IMG/VR virus record: IMGVR_UViG_3300009183_000029
Coordinates: 1-36,366 of that record
Direction: 5' to 3' (one strand)
Source: a virus
Length of the DNA: 36,366 nt
This document shows, one piece after another, positions 23,440-30,581 of the stretch (position 1 is its first letter; each line of letters opens with the position of its first letter). The notes below the pieces were generated by a model that worked only from the letters and a program-made list of their open reading frames with translations, searched no databases and was not told the DNA's origin. Position numbers and translations under genes: made by a program.

Positions 23440-23810
23440 GCCTTGCAAAACAATGGGCCGAGGCCAAAGAAGTTGAAACGAGAGCAATCCGTTTACGCCG
23501 CGACATTGAAGACGAAATGATCGCGTTTTACAAAATCTCTAATCAGAATGAGGGAACTCAGAATGAAGATGATGGCACTTATAAGATCAAAATTGTTAGT
23601 CGTGTTACTCGCAAAGTTGACGCTGACAAAGTACAAGAACTTGCAGCAGAGTTTGGACTTACTGAGTACCTTTCCAAATTGTTTCGATGGACACCAGAAA
23701 TCAATGCAACCGCATGGAAATCTGTTGACGAATCAATTACACGTCCATTGATGGACGCAATTACCGCGACACCCGGTCGCCCTTCTTTTTCAATCACTAT
23801 CAAGGAATAA
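23436..23810 (+). CDS. Early hypothetical protein between recombinase and SSB
   Basis: The protein is 124 aa. It begins with a charged helix (LAKQWAEAKEVETRAIRLRR), then a short beta section (DGTYKIKIVSRVTRKVDADK), then helices with LFRWTPEINATAWKSVDE and an end PGRPSFSITIKE. Similar proteins often sit beside phage AAA_24/SSB pairs, so a role in the same recombination complex is likely from context. I know of no defined activity. It is joined by ATGA to the upstream gene and lies four bases from the SSB start. Confidence 0.65.
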   Translation: MSLAKQWAEAKEVETRAIRLRRDIEDEMIAFYKISNQNEGTQNEDDGTYKIKIVSRVTRKVDADKVQELAAEFGLTEYLSKLFRWTPEINATAWKSVDESITRPLMDAITATPGRPSFSITIKE

Positions 23811-23814
23811 CATC

Positions 23815-24291
23815 ATGGCTTCATTAGACTTTTCATTCTCCGCAACTGATCTTCCAGTTTCCACCTCCAGCTTTGAGCCACTTCCCGCTGGTTGGTACAC
23901 CGCATCAATCACAGGTGCAGAAATTAAGAACACCAAGGCTGGCACTGGTCAATACATTGCCGTGAAATACACCATTACGGGCCCATCCTTCCAAGGACGC
24001 ATTGTGTTTGGCAACTTGAATATCAAGAACCCCAATGTCAAGGCCGAAGAAATTGGTCGCCAGCAGTTGGGTGAGATCATGCGTGCCATCAATCTTGCTA
24101 AAGTTACCGACACCGATCAATTAATTGGAGGCAACTTAGGCATCAAATTGGATGTGAAACGTAGCGAGGAATACGGAAACAGCAACGAGGTCAAAGGCTT
24201 TAAAACCATTGGTGTCGGATCATCCGTCATGCCAACTACCGCTCCAGGTGCACCTGCCAAAGCTGCACCACCTTGGGGAAGCAAGAAGTAA
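23815..24291 (+). CDS. DUF669-type single-stranded DNA-binding protein
   Basis: The protein is 158 aa. FEPLPAGWYTASITGAEIKN (about 21-40), YIAVKYTITGPSFQGRIVFGNLNI and the helical RQQLGEIMRAINLAKV follow the DUF669 family. NSNEVKGFKTIGVG closes the fold, and the tail ends PPWGSKK. DUF669 proteins act as SSB-like partners of phage annealases. AAGGAATAAC precedes ATG 23815. A 100-bp gap follows before the nuclease gene, with no clear terminator. Confidence 0.8.
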   Translation: MASLDFSFSATDLPVSTSSFEPLPAGWYTASITGAEIKNTKAGTGQYIAVKYTITGPSFQGRIVFGNLNIKNPNVKAEEIGRQQLGEIMRAINLAKVTDTDQLIGGNLGIKLDVKRSEEYGNSNEVKGFKTIGVGSSVMPTTAPGAPAKAAPPWGSKK

Positions 24292-24391
24292 TCTAGTTTT
24301 TGGGGGAAAGCGGATGCTGGTTAGTTGATGTACACAGCGACTATAAAGAAACACCAGTGCAGCGAGTACCCCATCTTTTTAAGAACAAGAT

Positions 24392-25417
24392 ATGAACATT
24401 CCAGAACCAATCAACACCATCGCCAATCTAATAGATCAGGCGCATGAGGAACGCAAAGAATTGCCTAGGGGCCACCTTGGTGCTTCCATGCTTGGCGATC
24501 CATGTGATCGCAAATTGTGGCTTTCCTTTCGCTGGGCGGTGCAGGAGCAATTCAAAGGTCGCATCTTGCGCTTGTTTCGCCGGGGCCACAATGAGGAATC
24601 CACCATTGTGAGTGACCTTCGCGCTATTGGGATTGACATCCGTAGTACGACAGGACAACAGAGCCGGGTTGACTTTGGTTCTCACGTTTCGGGGTCGTTG
24701 GATGGCATCATAGAATGTGGCGTGCCCGAAGCGCCAAAAACACGCCATGTGGCTGAGTTTAAAACTCATTCTAAGAAATCGTTTGACGATGTAGAGAAAA
24801 ATGGCGTGCAGAAGTCCAAGCCATTGCACTATGTCCAGATGCAAGTATATATGCACGGGACACGAATTGACCGGGCTTTGTATCTGGCAGTTTGCAAAGA
24901 CGATGACCGCATTTATACCGAGCGTGTGAAGTACGACAAAGAAGTTGCAACCAAGGCCATTGAACGCGCCCACCGCATTACATTGTCTGACCGTATGCCT
25001 GAGCCACTGAGCACACGCGCCGATTGGTTTGAATGCAAGTTCTGTTCAGCCCATGAGTTCTGCCACAAAACTCAAACTACCGAGCACGTCAATTGCCGTA
25101 CTTGCGCCCACGCCACGCCGTTAAGTGATTCAACGTGGCACTGTGCCAAGTGGGATGACCTGATACCAACAGAAGCCCAGCATAACGGTTGCGAGAGCCA
25201 TGTTCTACACCCAGACTTAGTACCGTGGAAACGTTTAGATGGCCCTGACCAGTGGACTGCCATTTACGAAATTGAAGGCCAAAAAGTAGCCAATGGAGCA
25301 CCAGCCGAGGGTGTGTACGGAAGTGCTGAATTATTAGCCAATGCCTCTGCGTGTGTTAGCGGTGATGAACAACTTAATAATCTGCGCGTGCAGTTTGATG
25401 GTCGGATCGTAGGATGA
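24392..25417 (+). CDS. PD-(D/E)XK nuclease with AddB/Cas4-type Fe-S cysteines and extra Zn site
   Basis: The protein is 341 aa. Nuclease core: D104 in GSLDGI, E122-F-K124 in VAEFKTHS, and a conserved Q in YVQMQVYMH (about 149). C38 (GDPCDRKLW) plus C215, C218 and C224 (CKFCSAHEFC) give exactly the C-Xn-C-X2-C-X5-C set that holds a 4Fe-4S cluster in AddB and Cas4. After it comes a second cysteine set, CRTCAH (C235, C238), C251 and C267, probably a zinc knuckle. The likely role is an exonuclease making single strands for the Sak4-like protein. It overlaps the helicase start (ATGA). Confidence 0.88.
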   Translation: MNIPEPINTIANLIDQAHEERKELPRGHLGASMLGDPCDRKLWLSFRWAVQEQFKGRILRLFRRGHNEESTIVSDLRAIGIDIRSTTGQQSRVDFGSHVSGSLDGIIECGVPEAPKTRHVAEFKTHSKKSFDDVEKNGVQKSKPLHYVQMQVYMHGTRIDRALYLAVCKDDDRIYTERVKYDKEVATKAIERAHRITLSDRMPEPLSTRADWFECKFCSAHEFCHKTQTTEHVNCRTCAHATPLSDSTWHCAKWDDLIPTEAQHNGCESHVLHPDLVPWKRLDGPDQWTAIYEIEGQKVANGAPAEGVYGSAELLANASACVSGDEQLNNLRVQFDGRIVG

Positions 25418-27006
25418 AACTTCGTGATTACCAACAACGCGCTATTGACCAGCTTTACGCTTGGTTTGAGGCTGGCAATCAAGGCAACCCTTGTCTTGTT
25501 TTGCCCACCGGGTCAGGCAAGTCTCATATTGTGGCGGCACTATGCAAAGATGCTTTGCAGAATTGGCCTGATACCCAAGTCTTGATGCTGACCCATGTGA
25601 AAGAATTGATTGAACAGAACGCTCAAAAGATGCGTGAGCATTGGCCTGGTGCTCCTATGGGCATTTACAGCGCCAGCATTGGTAAGCGTCAATTAGGTGA
25701 GCCGATCACCTTTGCAGGCATTCAGTCTGTGCGTACCAAGTCAAAAGAGTTGGGCCACATTGACCTTTGCATTATTGATGAATGCCACTTGGTGTCTCAC
25801 AAAAATGAGGGTGGTTATCGCACCTTGCTGGCTGAGTTGCTGCTGATTAATCCAGCCATGCGTGTCATTGGTTTAACGGCGACACCTTATCGTTTGGGAC
25901 ACGGCCTGATAACCGATAAGCCTGCGCTGTTTGATGCGCTCTTGGAGCCTGTAAGCATTGAGGAATTGATCTTTAAAGGCCACCTTGCAACGTTGCGATC
26001 CAAAGTCACGAAGTCCAAGCTAGACACCTCTGGCGTGCATAAGCGTGGGGGGGAGTTTATTGAATCGGAGTTGCAGGCAGCGGTCGACAATGATGATCTC
26101 AATAGCGCCGTAGTGCGTGAGGTCATTAAGTTGTCAGGAAATCGCAAGGCTTGGTTATTCTTTTGCACTGGCGTAAAGCACGCCCAACACGTTGCTGAGG
26201 TGCTGAATGATTACGGTGTGATTGCTGATTGTGTGACCGGGGAAACACCAAAGAAAGAACGGGCACAAATGCTGGCTGACTTTAAGGCTGGAAAGATTCG
26301 GGCACTCACAAATGCCAATGTATTGACCACCGGGTTTGATTACCCAGACATTGATTTGATTGCCATGCTGCGTCCCACCATGAGCGCCAGCCTTTACGTT
26401 CAAATGGCTGGTCGTGGCCTTCGCCCTAAGAGCCATACCGATCATTGTATGGTGTTGGATTTTGCTGGCGTTGTGCAAACACATGGGCCAATAACCAACG
26501 TGCAACCACCCAAGAAGGGCAGTTCAGGTGATGGTGAAGCACCAGTCAAAGTATGCGAAACGTGCGGTGAATTGTGCGCCATTTCTATGCAAACCTGCCC
26601 TGCTTGCGGCGCTGCTTTCCCTGAGCCAGTAGCCAAATCCATGTCTTTGCGACACGATGACATCATGGGTTTAGAAGGGCTTGATTTGGACGTGACTTCA
26701 TGGAGTTGGCGCAAGCATTTAAGCCGCGCAAGTGGGAAAGAAATGTTGGCCTGTACTTATTATGGCGGCCTTAGTGATCCACCCATCACAGAATATTTGG
26801 CAGTGGCGCATGATGGTTATGCAGGAGACAAATCCATGCGCTTATTATCTACGATGGCCTCAAGTGCCAAAGTGCCAATGCAACTCACATCAAATGAAAT
26901 GCTGACCGACATTGCAGATTTAATGAATCTTGGAACACCGCCTTGCAGTATTGAATACAAAAAAGACGGTAAATTTTTTAGAATTTTAAAAAGGACATGG
27001 GAATGA
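25414..27006 (+). CDS. SF2 DEAD/DEAH-type helicase with C-terminal zinc ribbon
   Basis: The protein is 530 aa. Motifs in order: Q-like MKLRDYQQRAIDQL, motif I LPTGSGKS (30-37), II DECH (122-125), III TATPYR (155-160), V TNANVLTTGFDYPDID (299-314) and VI QMAGRGLRPK (330-339). A zinc ribbon follows (C381, C384, C395, C398). It resembles phage/UvsW- or RecQ-like ATP-dependent helicases that remodel branched DNA. Coupled by ATGA to the Fe-S nuclease before it, it probably works with it in replication or recombination. Residues from about 405 to 530 are an unassigned C-terminal domain. Confidence 0.92.
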   Translation: MKLRDYQQRAIDQLYAWFEAGNQGNPCLVLPTGSGKSHIVAALCKDALQNWPDTQVLMLTHVKELIEQNAQKMREHWPGAPMGIYSASIGKRQLGEPITFAGIQSVRTKSKELGHIDLCIIDECHLVSHKNEGGYRTLLAELLLINPAMRVIGLTATPYRLGHGLITDKPALFDALLEPVSIEELIFKGHLATLRSKVTKSKLDTSGVHKRGGEFIESELQAAVDNDDLNSAVVREVIKLSGNRKAWLFFCTGVKHAQHVAEVLNDYGVIADCVTGETPKKERAQMLADFKAGKIRALTNANVLTTGFDYPDIDLIAMLRPTMSASLYVQMAGRGLRPKSHTDHCMVLDFAGVVQTHGPITNVQPPKKGSSGDGEAPVKVCETCGELCAISMQTCPACGAAFPEPVAKSMSLRHDDIMGLEGLDLDVTSWSWRKHLSRASGKEMLACTYYGGLSDPPITEYLAVAHDGYAGDKSMRLLSTMASSAKVPMQLTSNEMLTDIADLMNLGTPPCSIEYKKDGKFFRILKRTWE

Positions 27007-27182
27007 GACACCCCGAACCCGAGATCGTCACGATCTACAAAGCAGGCCCACCAAAGTGCTGCCACACCTGTGAGCATTATGGCAATGATGGCCTATGCGT
27101 CACCTTCTTTATGGAACCGCCAGCAGAGTTTGCCGCCGCTGTGGATTTATGCCCAAGCTGGGAAATTGAATGTCCGTTTTAA
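27003..27182 (+). CDS. Small cysteine-rich protein
   Basis: ATG 27003 overlaps the helicase TGA (ATGA), giving 59 aa; an ATG at 26997 is also possible. KCCHTCEHYGNDGLC (C-x2-C, H and C) and DLCPSWE give a likely zinc site. The CxTCxH start and later single cysteines resemble the second cysteine set of the nuclease at 24392-25417. No function is known. It overlaps the following gene by 13 bp. Confidence 0.7.
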   Translation: MRHPEPEIVTIYKAGPPKCCHTCEHYGNDGLCVTFFMEPPAEFAAAVDLCPSWEIECPF

Positions 27183-27487
27183 AAGTGCGCCCCATCGGGC
27201 AAAGAATACGTCAATGCCTGGCAGTGATTGACACCAACCAAGCCCCCATGACTGCTAGGGAAGTTTGGAATAACTTGGAAGGTGTCTCAATTGAGAATTC
27301 CAGCAAGTATTGTTTGCGATCTGTAGGCTTGGGCTTGATGACCGTAAATAGAGAAATTTATCCAATGGTTTTTCAATGCCAGCCAAATTGGAAGGCATTA
27401 TTAGAGCAACGCATCACCACGAAAACGCATGTTGTGCCAAACATTTACAAGCCGCGCATTAATAGTGTCTGGAGTTTGGCTTTATGA
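27170..27487 (+). CDS. Possible winged-helix early protein
   Basis: The protein is 105 aa. RIRQCLAVIDTNQAPMTARE and VWNNLEGVSIENSSKYCLRS (about 12-55) read like the helices of a winged-helix DNA-binding fold. The C-terminal part is basic and has a W near residue 73. It is coupled to the VRR-NUC gene by ATGA. A regulatory or DNA-processing role is inferred from fold and context; no family is recognised. Confidence 0.65.
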   Translation: MSVLKVRPIGQRIRQCLAVIDTNQAPMTAREVWNNLEGVSIENSSKYCLRSVGLGLMTVNREIYPMVFQCQPNWKALLEQRITTKTHVVPNIYKPRINSVWSLAL

Positions 27488-27852
27488 AAACCGAGATACC
27501 CACCGAGCACCATGAACAAGCCATGACCGTCCAATGGTTTCGCAGATCGTGGCCAGGCGTTATCATTTTTGCTATTCCCAATGGTGGCGTGAGAGACATT
27601 CGCACGGCCACCAAGTTAAAAATTGAAGGTGTCATGCGTGGTGTGCCTGATTTGTTCATCCCAGAGTGGCGTCTGTGGGTGGAAATGAAGCGCATCAAAG
27701 GCGGCGTGTTAAGTGACGATCAAAAAAGTTTTATAAAGTATCTGAAAAGTGTTAATTATGAGGTTATAGTTGCAACAGGCGCCGAAAATGCGAAGTTGCA
27801 AATAAGCGCCTTTGTTAACCAAATGAAAGAAAACAATGACCAAAGAAATTAA
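27484..27852 (+). CDS. VRR-NUC domain nuclease
   Basis: The protein is 122 aa. The stand-alone VRR-NUC fold is clear: E11-Q12 in the first helix, IPNGG (31-35), RGVPDLFIP (52-60, D56), WVEMKR (65-70, E67-x-K69) and a Q at 80. These are the metal-binding and catalytic positions of the PD-(D/E)XK clan. Stand-alone members cut branched DNA such as Holliday junctions or flaps, so this is the likely resolvase of the phage. It starts on ATGA from the previous gene and overlaps the next by 17 bp. Confidence 0.9.
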   Translation: MKTEIPTEHHEQAMTVQWFRRSWPGVIIFAIPNGGVRDIRTATKLKIEGVMRGVPDLFIPEWRLWVEMKRIKGGVLSDDQKSFIKYLKSVNYEVIVATGAENAKLQISAFVNQMKENNDQRN

Positions 27853-27979
27853 AGACAAAGGCATCACGATTCGAGTGCCGTCCAGTATTTTGATTGCCTT
27901 AAAAGCCGAGGCAGCCGCGAATACTCGCACAATGGCAGCGCAAGTGCTTCACATTCTTAAACAGACTTTGGGAAAATAA
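27836..27979 (+). CDS. Small ribbon-helix-helix (Arc-like) protein
   Basis: The ATG at 27836 lies inside the end of the VRR-NUC gene and gives 47 aa to TAA 27979. The sequence KGITIRVPSSILIALKAEAA, then NTRTMAAQVLHILKQTL, matches the beta-strand, helix, helix layout of Arc/MetJ-type dimeric DNA-binding proteins. The ribosome site is weak, so translation may depend on coupling. It may be a repressor of an early or middle promoter such as the one at 29550. Confidence 0.75.
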   Translation: MTKEIKDKGITIRVPSSILIALKAEAAANTRTMAAQVLHILKQTLGK

Positions 27980-27980
27980 G

Positions 27981-28172
27981 ATGTTCGACAAGATAATAGA
28001 AATTTTCCGTGCACCAAGTGCCGAAGTGTTGGCTTTGCGTGAACTAGAGCAAGCTGAACGCAGCCTGTTAGAAGCCCAGACAAGCCAAGAATATTCAAAA
28101 CGCATGGCTGAGTATCACAATGATCGCATCAAGCGTTTAACCACTTATTTGCACCGTGGAGAAATCAAATGA
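27981..28172 (+). CDS. Small helical early protein
   Basis: The protein is 63 aa, starting one base after the RHH gene. LALRELEQAERSLLEAQTSQ and EYSKRMAEYHNDRIKRLTTY form one long amphipathic, probably coiled-coil helix. This small-protein type (EVLALRELEEAxRxLLxAQ...) is widespread in phage early regions with no known role. It is joined to the next gene by ATGA. Confidence 0.7.
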   Translation: MFDKIIEIFRAPSAEVLALRELEQAERSLLEAQTSQEYSKRMAEYHNDRIKRLTTYLHRGEIK

Positions 28173-28462
28173 TTGCCCAAGATAAAACCAAATTAACTAT
28201 TACTGAACGCACTCGCAAAGTGCTACGAGTTAATCAACATAATCCTGCACATGCTTTGGCTCCAATGTCTGACAAGAACCCAAAGCGATATGTAAGTGGT
28301 GGTGCAATTCTGATGCCTAAGTTGCCGGGCGCTGCTACGGTTAATCAAGATAGCATTTGGAATCGCAATACATACCGCACTGGCGATGGTGAGATATTTC
28401 AACAAATGCGTCCAGGGGCTGAAGATGCTATGAAGCTGCCAAGCCGGGGGTTTTCGACATGA
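28169..28462 (+). CDS. Early hypothetical protein
   Basis: The protein is 97 aa with no helix-turn-helix, membrane segment or cysteine motif. It is rich in Asn, Pro and basic residues (TERTRKVLRVNQHNPAHALA), with a NRNTYRTGDGEIFQQMRPG end. I recognise no family. ATGA overlaps on both sides place it firmly in the operon. Confidence 0.65.
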   Translation: MIAQDKTKLTITERTRKVLRVNQHNPAHALAPMSDKNPKRYVSGGAILMPKLPGAATVNQDSIWNRNTYRTGDGEIFQQMRPGAEDAMKLPSRGFST

Positions 28463-28782
28463 GTTATACACCACAAACCACTTGGGCCAACGGGGTTCAT
28501 CCATTAGCGCCTGAGTTAATGCGTAAAAAGACAGTAGTGACAATAAAGAAGCCCAAGATCGTTGCATCACGCCCTCAAAGAATCCTTGATGCGCTTGAAG
28601 CGCATGGCACTTTGACATCTTGCCAACTGTCGGAAGTATTAGATTTGCCAAAAGTGCATGTCAGAAACTCACTCAAAATGTTGAATAAATATAAAACAAA
28701 ACGAGTATTAGTCGAGTCAAGACTGAGGCTCAAAAGTAGCGGCATGCAGAATTTCTATACTTTGATTCCGTATTTGCAATGA
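28459..28782 (+). CDS. Winged-helix DNA-binding protein
   Basis: The protein is 107 aa. A basic N-terminal arm (RKKTVVTIKKPKIVASRPQR) leads into a winged helix: RILDALEAHGTLTSCQLSEV (about 40-59), LPKVHVRNSLKMLNKY, then a basic wing (KTKRVLVESRLRLK). A small transcription or replication regulator of the early region is likely. It starts on ATGA from the previous gene. Confidence 0.75.
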   Translation: MSYTPQTTWANGVHPLAPELMRKKTVVTIKKPKIVASRPQRILDALEAHGTLTSCQLSEVLDLPKVHVRNSLKMLNKYKTKRVLVESRLRLKSSGMQNFYTLIPYLQ

Positions 28783-28793
28783 CTGGAGGCGAT

Positions 28794-28901
28794 ATGAAAA
28801 TACATTTTTGCGGAACTGGCTGGGGGTGTCGGCTATGGGGCATCAGCTACAAAGACCATTGGTTTATTGGCTTGAGTATTAGAGATCGGAGTTTGAAATG
28901 A
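28794..28901 (+). CDS. 35-aa mini-protein
   Basis: ATG 28794 has a strong CTGGAGG site upstream and opens a 35-aa frame that ends in ATGA with the next gene. The sequence is Trp/Cys/Gly-rich (FCGTGWGCRLWGISYKDHWF). A good ribosome site and exact coupling support expression. The function is unknown. Confidence 0.6.
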   Translation: MKIHFCGTGWGCRLWGISYKDHWFIGLSIRDRSLK

Positions 28902-29083
28902 CTAAAGACGAAGCATTGAAGCTGGCGCTTGATGCGTTGGAAAATATCTATGATGGATTTGTAACGTCACCGAGAGTGCAATACAGGGCAATCACCGCAA
29001 TCAAAGAAGCCCTAGCGCAACCTTTATGTCCACCCTGCAACAATCATTGTGACCAAGGACGAAACTGTCCTGCTAGAAAATAA
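28898..29083 (+). CDS. Small early protein with Cys-rich tail
   Basis: The protein is 61 aa. TKDEALKLALDALENIYDGF and AITAIKEALAQ are a helical pair seen in many small phage proteins; the end CPPCNNHCDQGRNCPARK holds four cysteines that may bind zinc. The ATGA start and TAATG end couple it to both neighbours. No activity is known for this type. Confidence 0.7.
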   Translation: MTKDEALKLALDALENIYDGFVTSPRVQYRAITAIKEALAQPLCPPCNNHCDQGRNCPARK

Positions 29084-29541
29084 TGAGAAAAGAAACTTAT
29101 TCGATGTGGGATGCCATGCTTGCAAGTCCCACTGAACCGATGACAGTTAAGCAACGAATTCATCAATTGACAAGAATGTGGTCTGGCCTGGCTGCTCTTG
29201 AGACAGCAATAGAGCCAACCAAGGATGATTGGGCCGTATGTTCTGACGCAGTTAATTTGATGGAAACTTTGATTAAGCATGGGCATATCGTAGACACCAA
29301 TAATTTATTGTTTGACGCAATGAAAGCATTGGCAGAAGCTGGACAGCGTAGCTTTGCGGGTAAACCCATCCGTTTAGACGGTGCTGGCATTCAGGCAGTG
29401 CGTGGTTTGCTTGAAGATTACTCGATGGTGCTGGAATCATTACCAGCTAGAACCATGATTCACTGTCACCGACTGACTGAAAAGCGACTTCAAGGCATCC
29501 TGAAAGGCCATAAACAAGCCCATGATGTAGTTATTTCGTAA
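29083..29541 (+). CDS. Early protein of a family seen in Burkholderiales phages
   Basis: The protein is 152 aa, with its start overlapping the previous stop (TAATG). From memory it matches a helical family of Burkholderiales phages and prophages: HQLTRMWSGLAALETA, DDWAVCSDAVNLMETLI, IRLDGAGIQAVRGLLEDY, and LPARTMIHCHRLTEKRLQ. No function is established. It is the last gene of the coupled early set; a new promoter follows. The family link is the main, still weak, hint for a betaproteobacterial host. Confidence 0.7.
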   Translation: MRKETYSMWDAMLASPTEPMTVKQRIHQLTRMWSGLAALETAIEPTKDDWAVCSDAVNLMETLIKHGHIVDTNNLLFDAMKALAEAGQRSFAGKPIRLDGAGIQAVRGLLEDYSMVLESLPARTMIHCHRLTEKRLQGILKGHKQAHDVVIS

Positions 29542-29549
29542 AAAAATGT

Positions 29550-29577
29550 TTTACAGTGTGTTTTTATGTTCTATAAT
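29550..29577 (+). promoter_or_regulatory. Strong promoter for the distal small genes
   Basis: TTTACA (29550-29555), a 16-base spacer and a perfect TATAAT (29572-29577) form the best sigma70-type promoter in the window. It is followed by a dyad and by the gene at 29611. It lies about 9 bases after the stop of the early operon's last coupled gene. Confidence 0.7.
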
Positions 29578-29595
29578 TAATCATCGCAATTAATT
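29575..29595. repeat. Dyad directly downstream of the -10 box
   Basis: AATTAAT (29575-29581), a 7-base gap and ATTAATT (29589-29595) are a perfect inverted repeat, overlapping the -10 and the expected start. A repressor such as the RHH or winged-helix protein could act here (inference). Confidence 0.55.
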
Positions 29596-29610
29596 AAACA
29601 GGACAACACA

Positions 29611-29802
29611 ATGAGCAAACGCGCAGTACATCTCACAGTAGGCATGAAAGATGGTTGCAAAACCAGTACCAAACATCTGGGTGCATATATGGGATTGGCT
29701 TATCAAGACTTTCAATCAATGCCAGAAGATCGCAAATGTACAAAATGTTTAAACAGCAAATTATTTGCTTTTGTTCATCGTGTAGCGCAACAAAATGCTT
29801 AA
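29611..29802 (+). CDS. Small basic cysteine-containing protein with its own promoter
   Basis: The protein is 63 aa, starting at ATG 29611 with CAGGA seven bases upstream. AVHLTVGMKDGCKTSTKHLG and a RKCTKCLNSKLFAF C-x2-C unit are visible, with basic charge overall; a small zinc-binding protein is possible. Having a near-consensus promoter of its own suggests strong expression soon after infection. No family is recognised. Confidence 0.7.
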   Translation: MSKRAVHLTVGMKDGCKTSTKHLGAYMGLAYQDFQSMPEDRKCTKCLNSKLFAFVHRVAQQNA

Positions 29803-29956
29803 CCCCTTCATCTTAAGCGCCCTCCGGGGCGTCATATCTGAAGTTGATTTGCTTGATTGCCTTCAGGCGCTGGCAAATCACTTTCCCGCCAATGAAAAGA
29901 TCGGGGATGCTTTACTGGATTGCATCCTGATTCTTGATGACCATTTAAACAACTGA
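29795..29956 (+). CDS. 53-aa acidic helical protein
   Basis: ATG 29795 overlaps the end of the previous gene and opens 53 aa to TGA 29956. It is acidic and leucine-rich (VISEVDLLDCLQALANHF, GDALLDCILILDDHLNN). A C(UCCG)G-capped stem-loop (29818-29831) lies in its coding sequence. The function is unknown; coupling supports expression. Confidence 0.55.
   Translation: MLNPFILSALRGVISEVDLLDCLQALANHFPANEKIGDALLDCILILDDHLNN
29818..29831 (+). repeat. UNCG-capped stem-loop inside a small gene
   Basis: CGCCC (29818-29822), TCCG and GGGCG (29827-29831) form a perfect stem with an exceptionally stable UNCG loop in the plus-strand RNA. No T run follows, so it is not a terminator. It might slow translation or protect the RNA. 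Confidence 0.45.
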
Positions 29957-29966
29957 AAGACACGAC

Positions 29967-30059
29967 ATGAAAACAATTATCAACCTTGCAGTCACTTTGG
30001 CTTTCATGGCCTTCACCTTGGCCTTGATGCTGTCTTACTTTGACGTGCTAGTGAAGTGA
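29967..30059 (+). CDS. 30-aa single-TM peptide
   Basis: ATG 29967 opens a 30-aa frame, MKTIINLAVTLAFMAFTLAL then MLSYFDVLVK, which is essentially one membrane helix. It ends exactly where the holin gene of the opposite strand ends, with no base between. It could be a small membrane-active or lysis-timing peptide, or noise; its weak ribosome site (AAAGACACGAC) lowers confidence. Confidence 0.45.
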   Translation: MKTIINLAVTLAFMAFTLALMLSYFDVLVK

Positions 30060-30581
30060 TTATTTAGCGGCCAGCAATTCATTTTTAATGGCGCTGCCAT
30101 TGGTGGTGCCGTACCAGTAAGACAAAACCAGCATCGCCACGGCATCCATAAGGCCAAGGACACGCCCCACAATTATCTCGGGCGTCTTGTCAGGGTAGCC
30201 ATAAAAAAGAACCGCAATCTCTGTGCCGATAGTGAGTACAAGCAGAACAAGCGACAACCAAAAAAGCATCTTTTGAGTGCCGCCTGACACACTGGCTTGT
30301 CTTGCTGAATCACGATCTTTGAAGCTGAGTTCAGCGTAACGAAACCCACGCTCTTTTTCATTATTTTGATATTCCAGTTCAAGTTCTTTCAGCTTGCCTA
30401 ATTGTTCAGGTGTGACTTGGCCCGACTGGATAATCTCGCTGATTTTGTCTTTGGTGGCATCCGACAAGCCTAACAATTCCCCAACAGATGCCACAGCAAC
30501 TGCACCCATAGGGCCAAACAGTGCGGAAGCAACTGTTGGGGCAACTGTCTTGAGGGTAGCCAACCAATCCATTATTGCCAA
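30060..30581 (-). CDS. Holin, GTA_holin_3TM-like
   Basis: The protein is 173 aa. A hydrophobic/amphipathic N-terminus (VAPTVASALFGPMGAVAVAS), a soluble helical middle and two strong membrane segments (MLFWLSLVLLVLTIGTEIAV about 104-123, and a second about 138-158, LMDAVAMLVLSYWYG) match the three-segment holin type found in GTA and phage lysis cassettes. It opens the inner membrane for the lysozyme encoded just upstream, with which it overlaps by 10 bp. It is the last gene of the leftward late unit and abuts the early operon end to end. Confidence 0.75.
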   Translation of the reverse strand: MAIMDWLATLKTVAPTVASALFGPMGAVAVASVGELLGLSDATKDKISEIIQSGQVTPEQLGKLKELELEYQNNEKERGFRYAELSFKDRDSARQASVSGGTQKMLFWLSLVLLVLTIGTEIAVLFYGYPDKTPEIIVGRVLGLMDAVAMLVLSYWYGTTNGSAIKNELLAAK

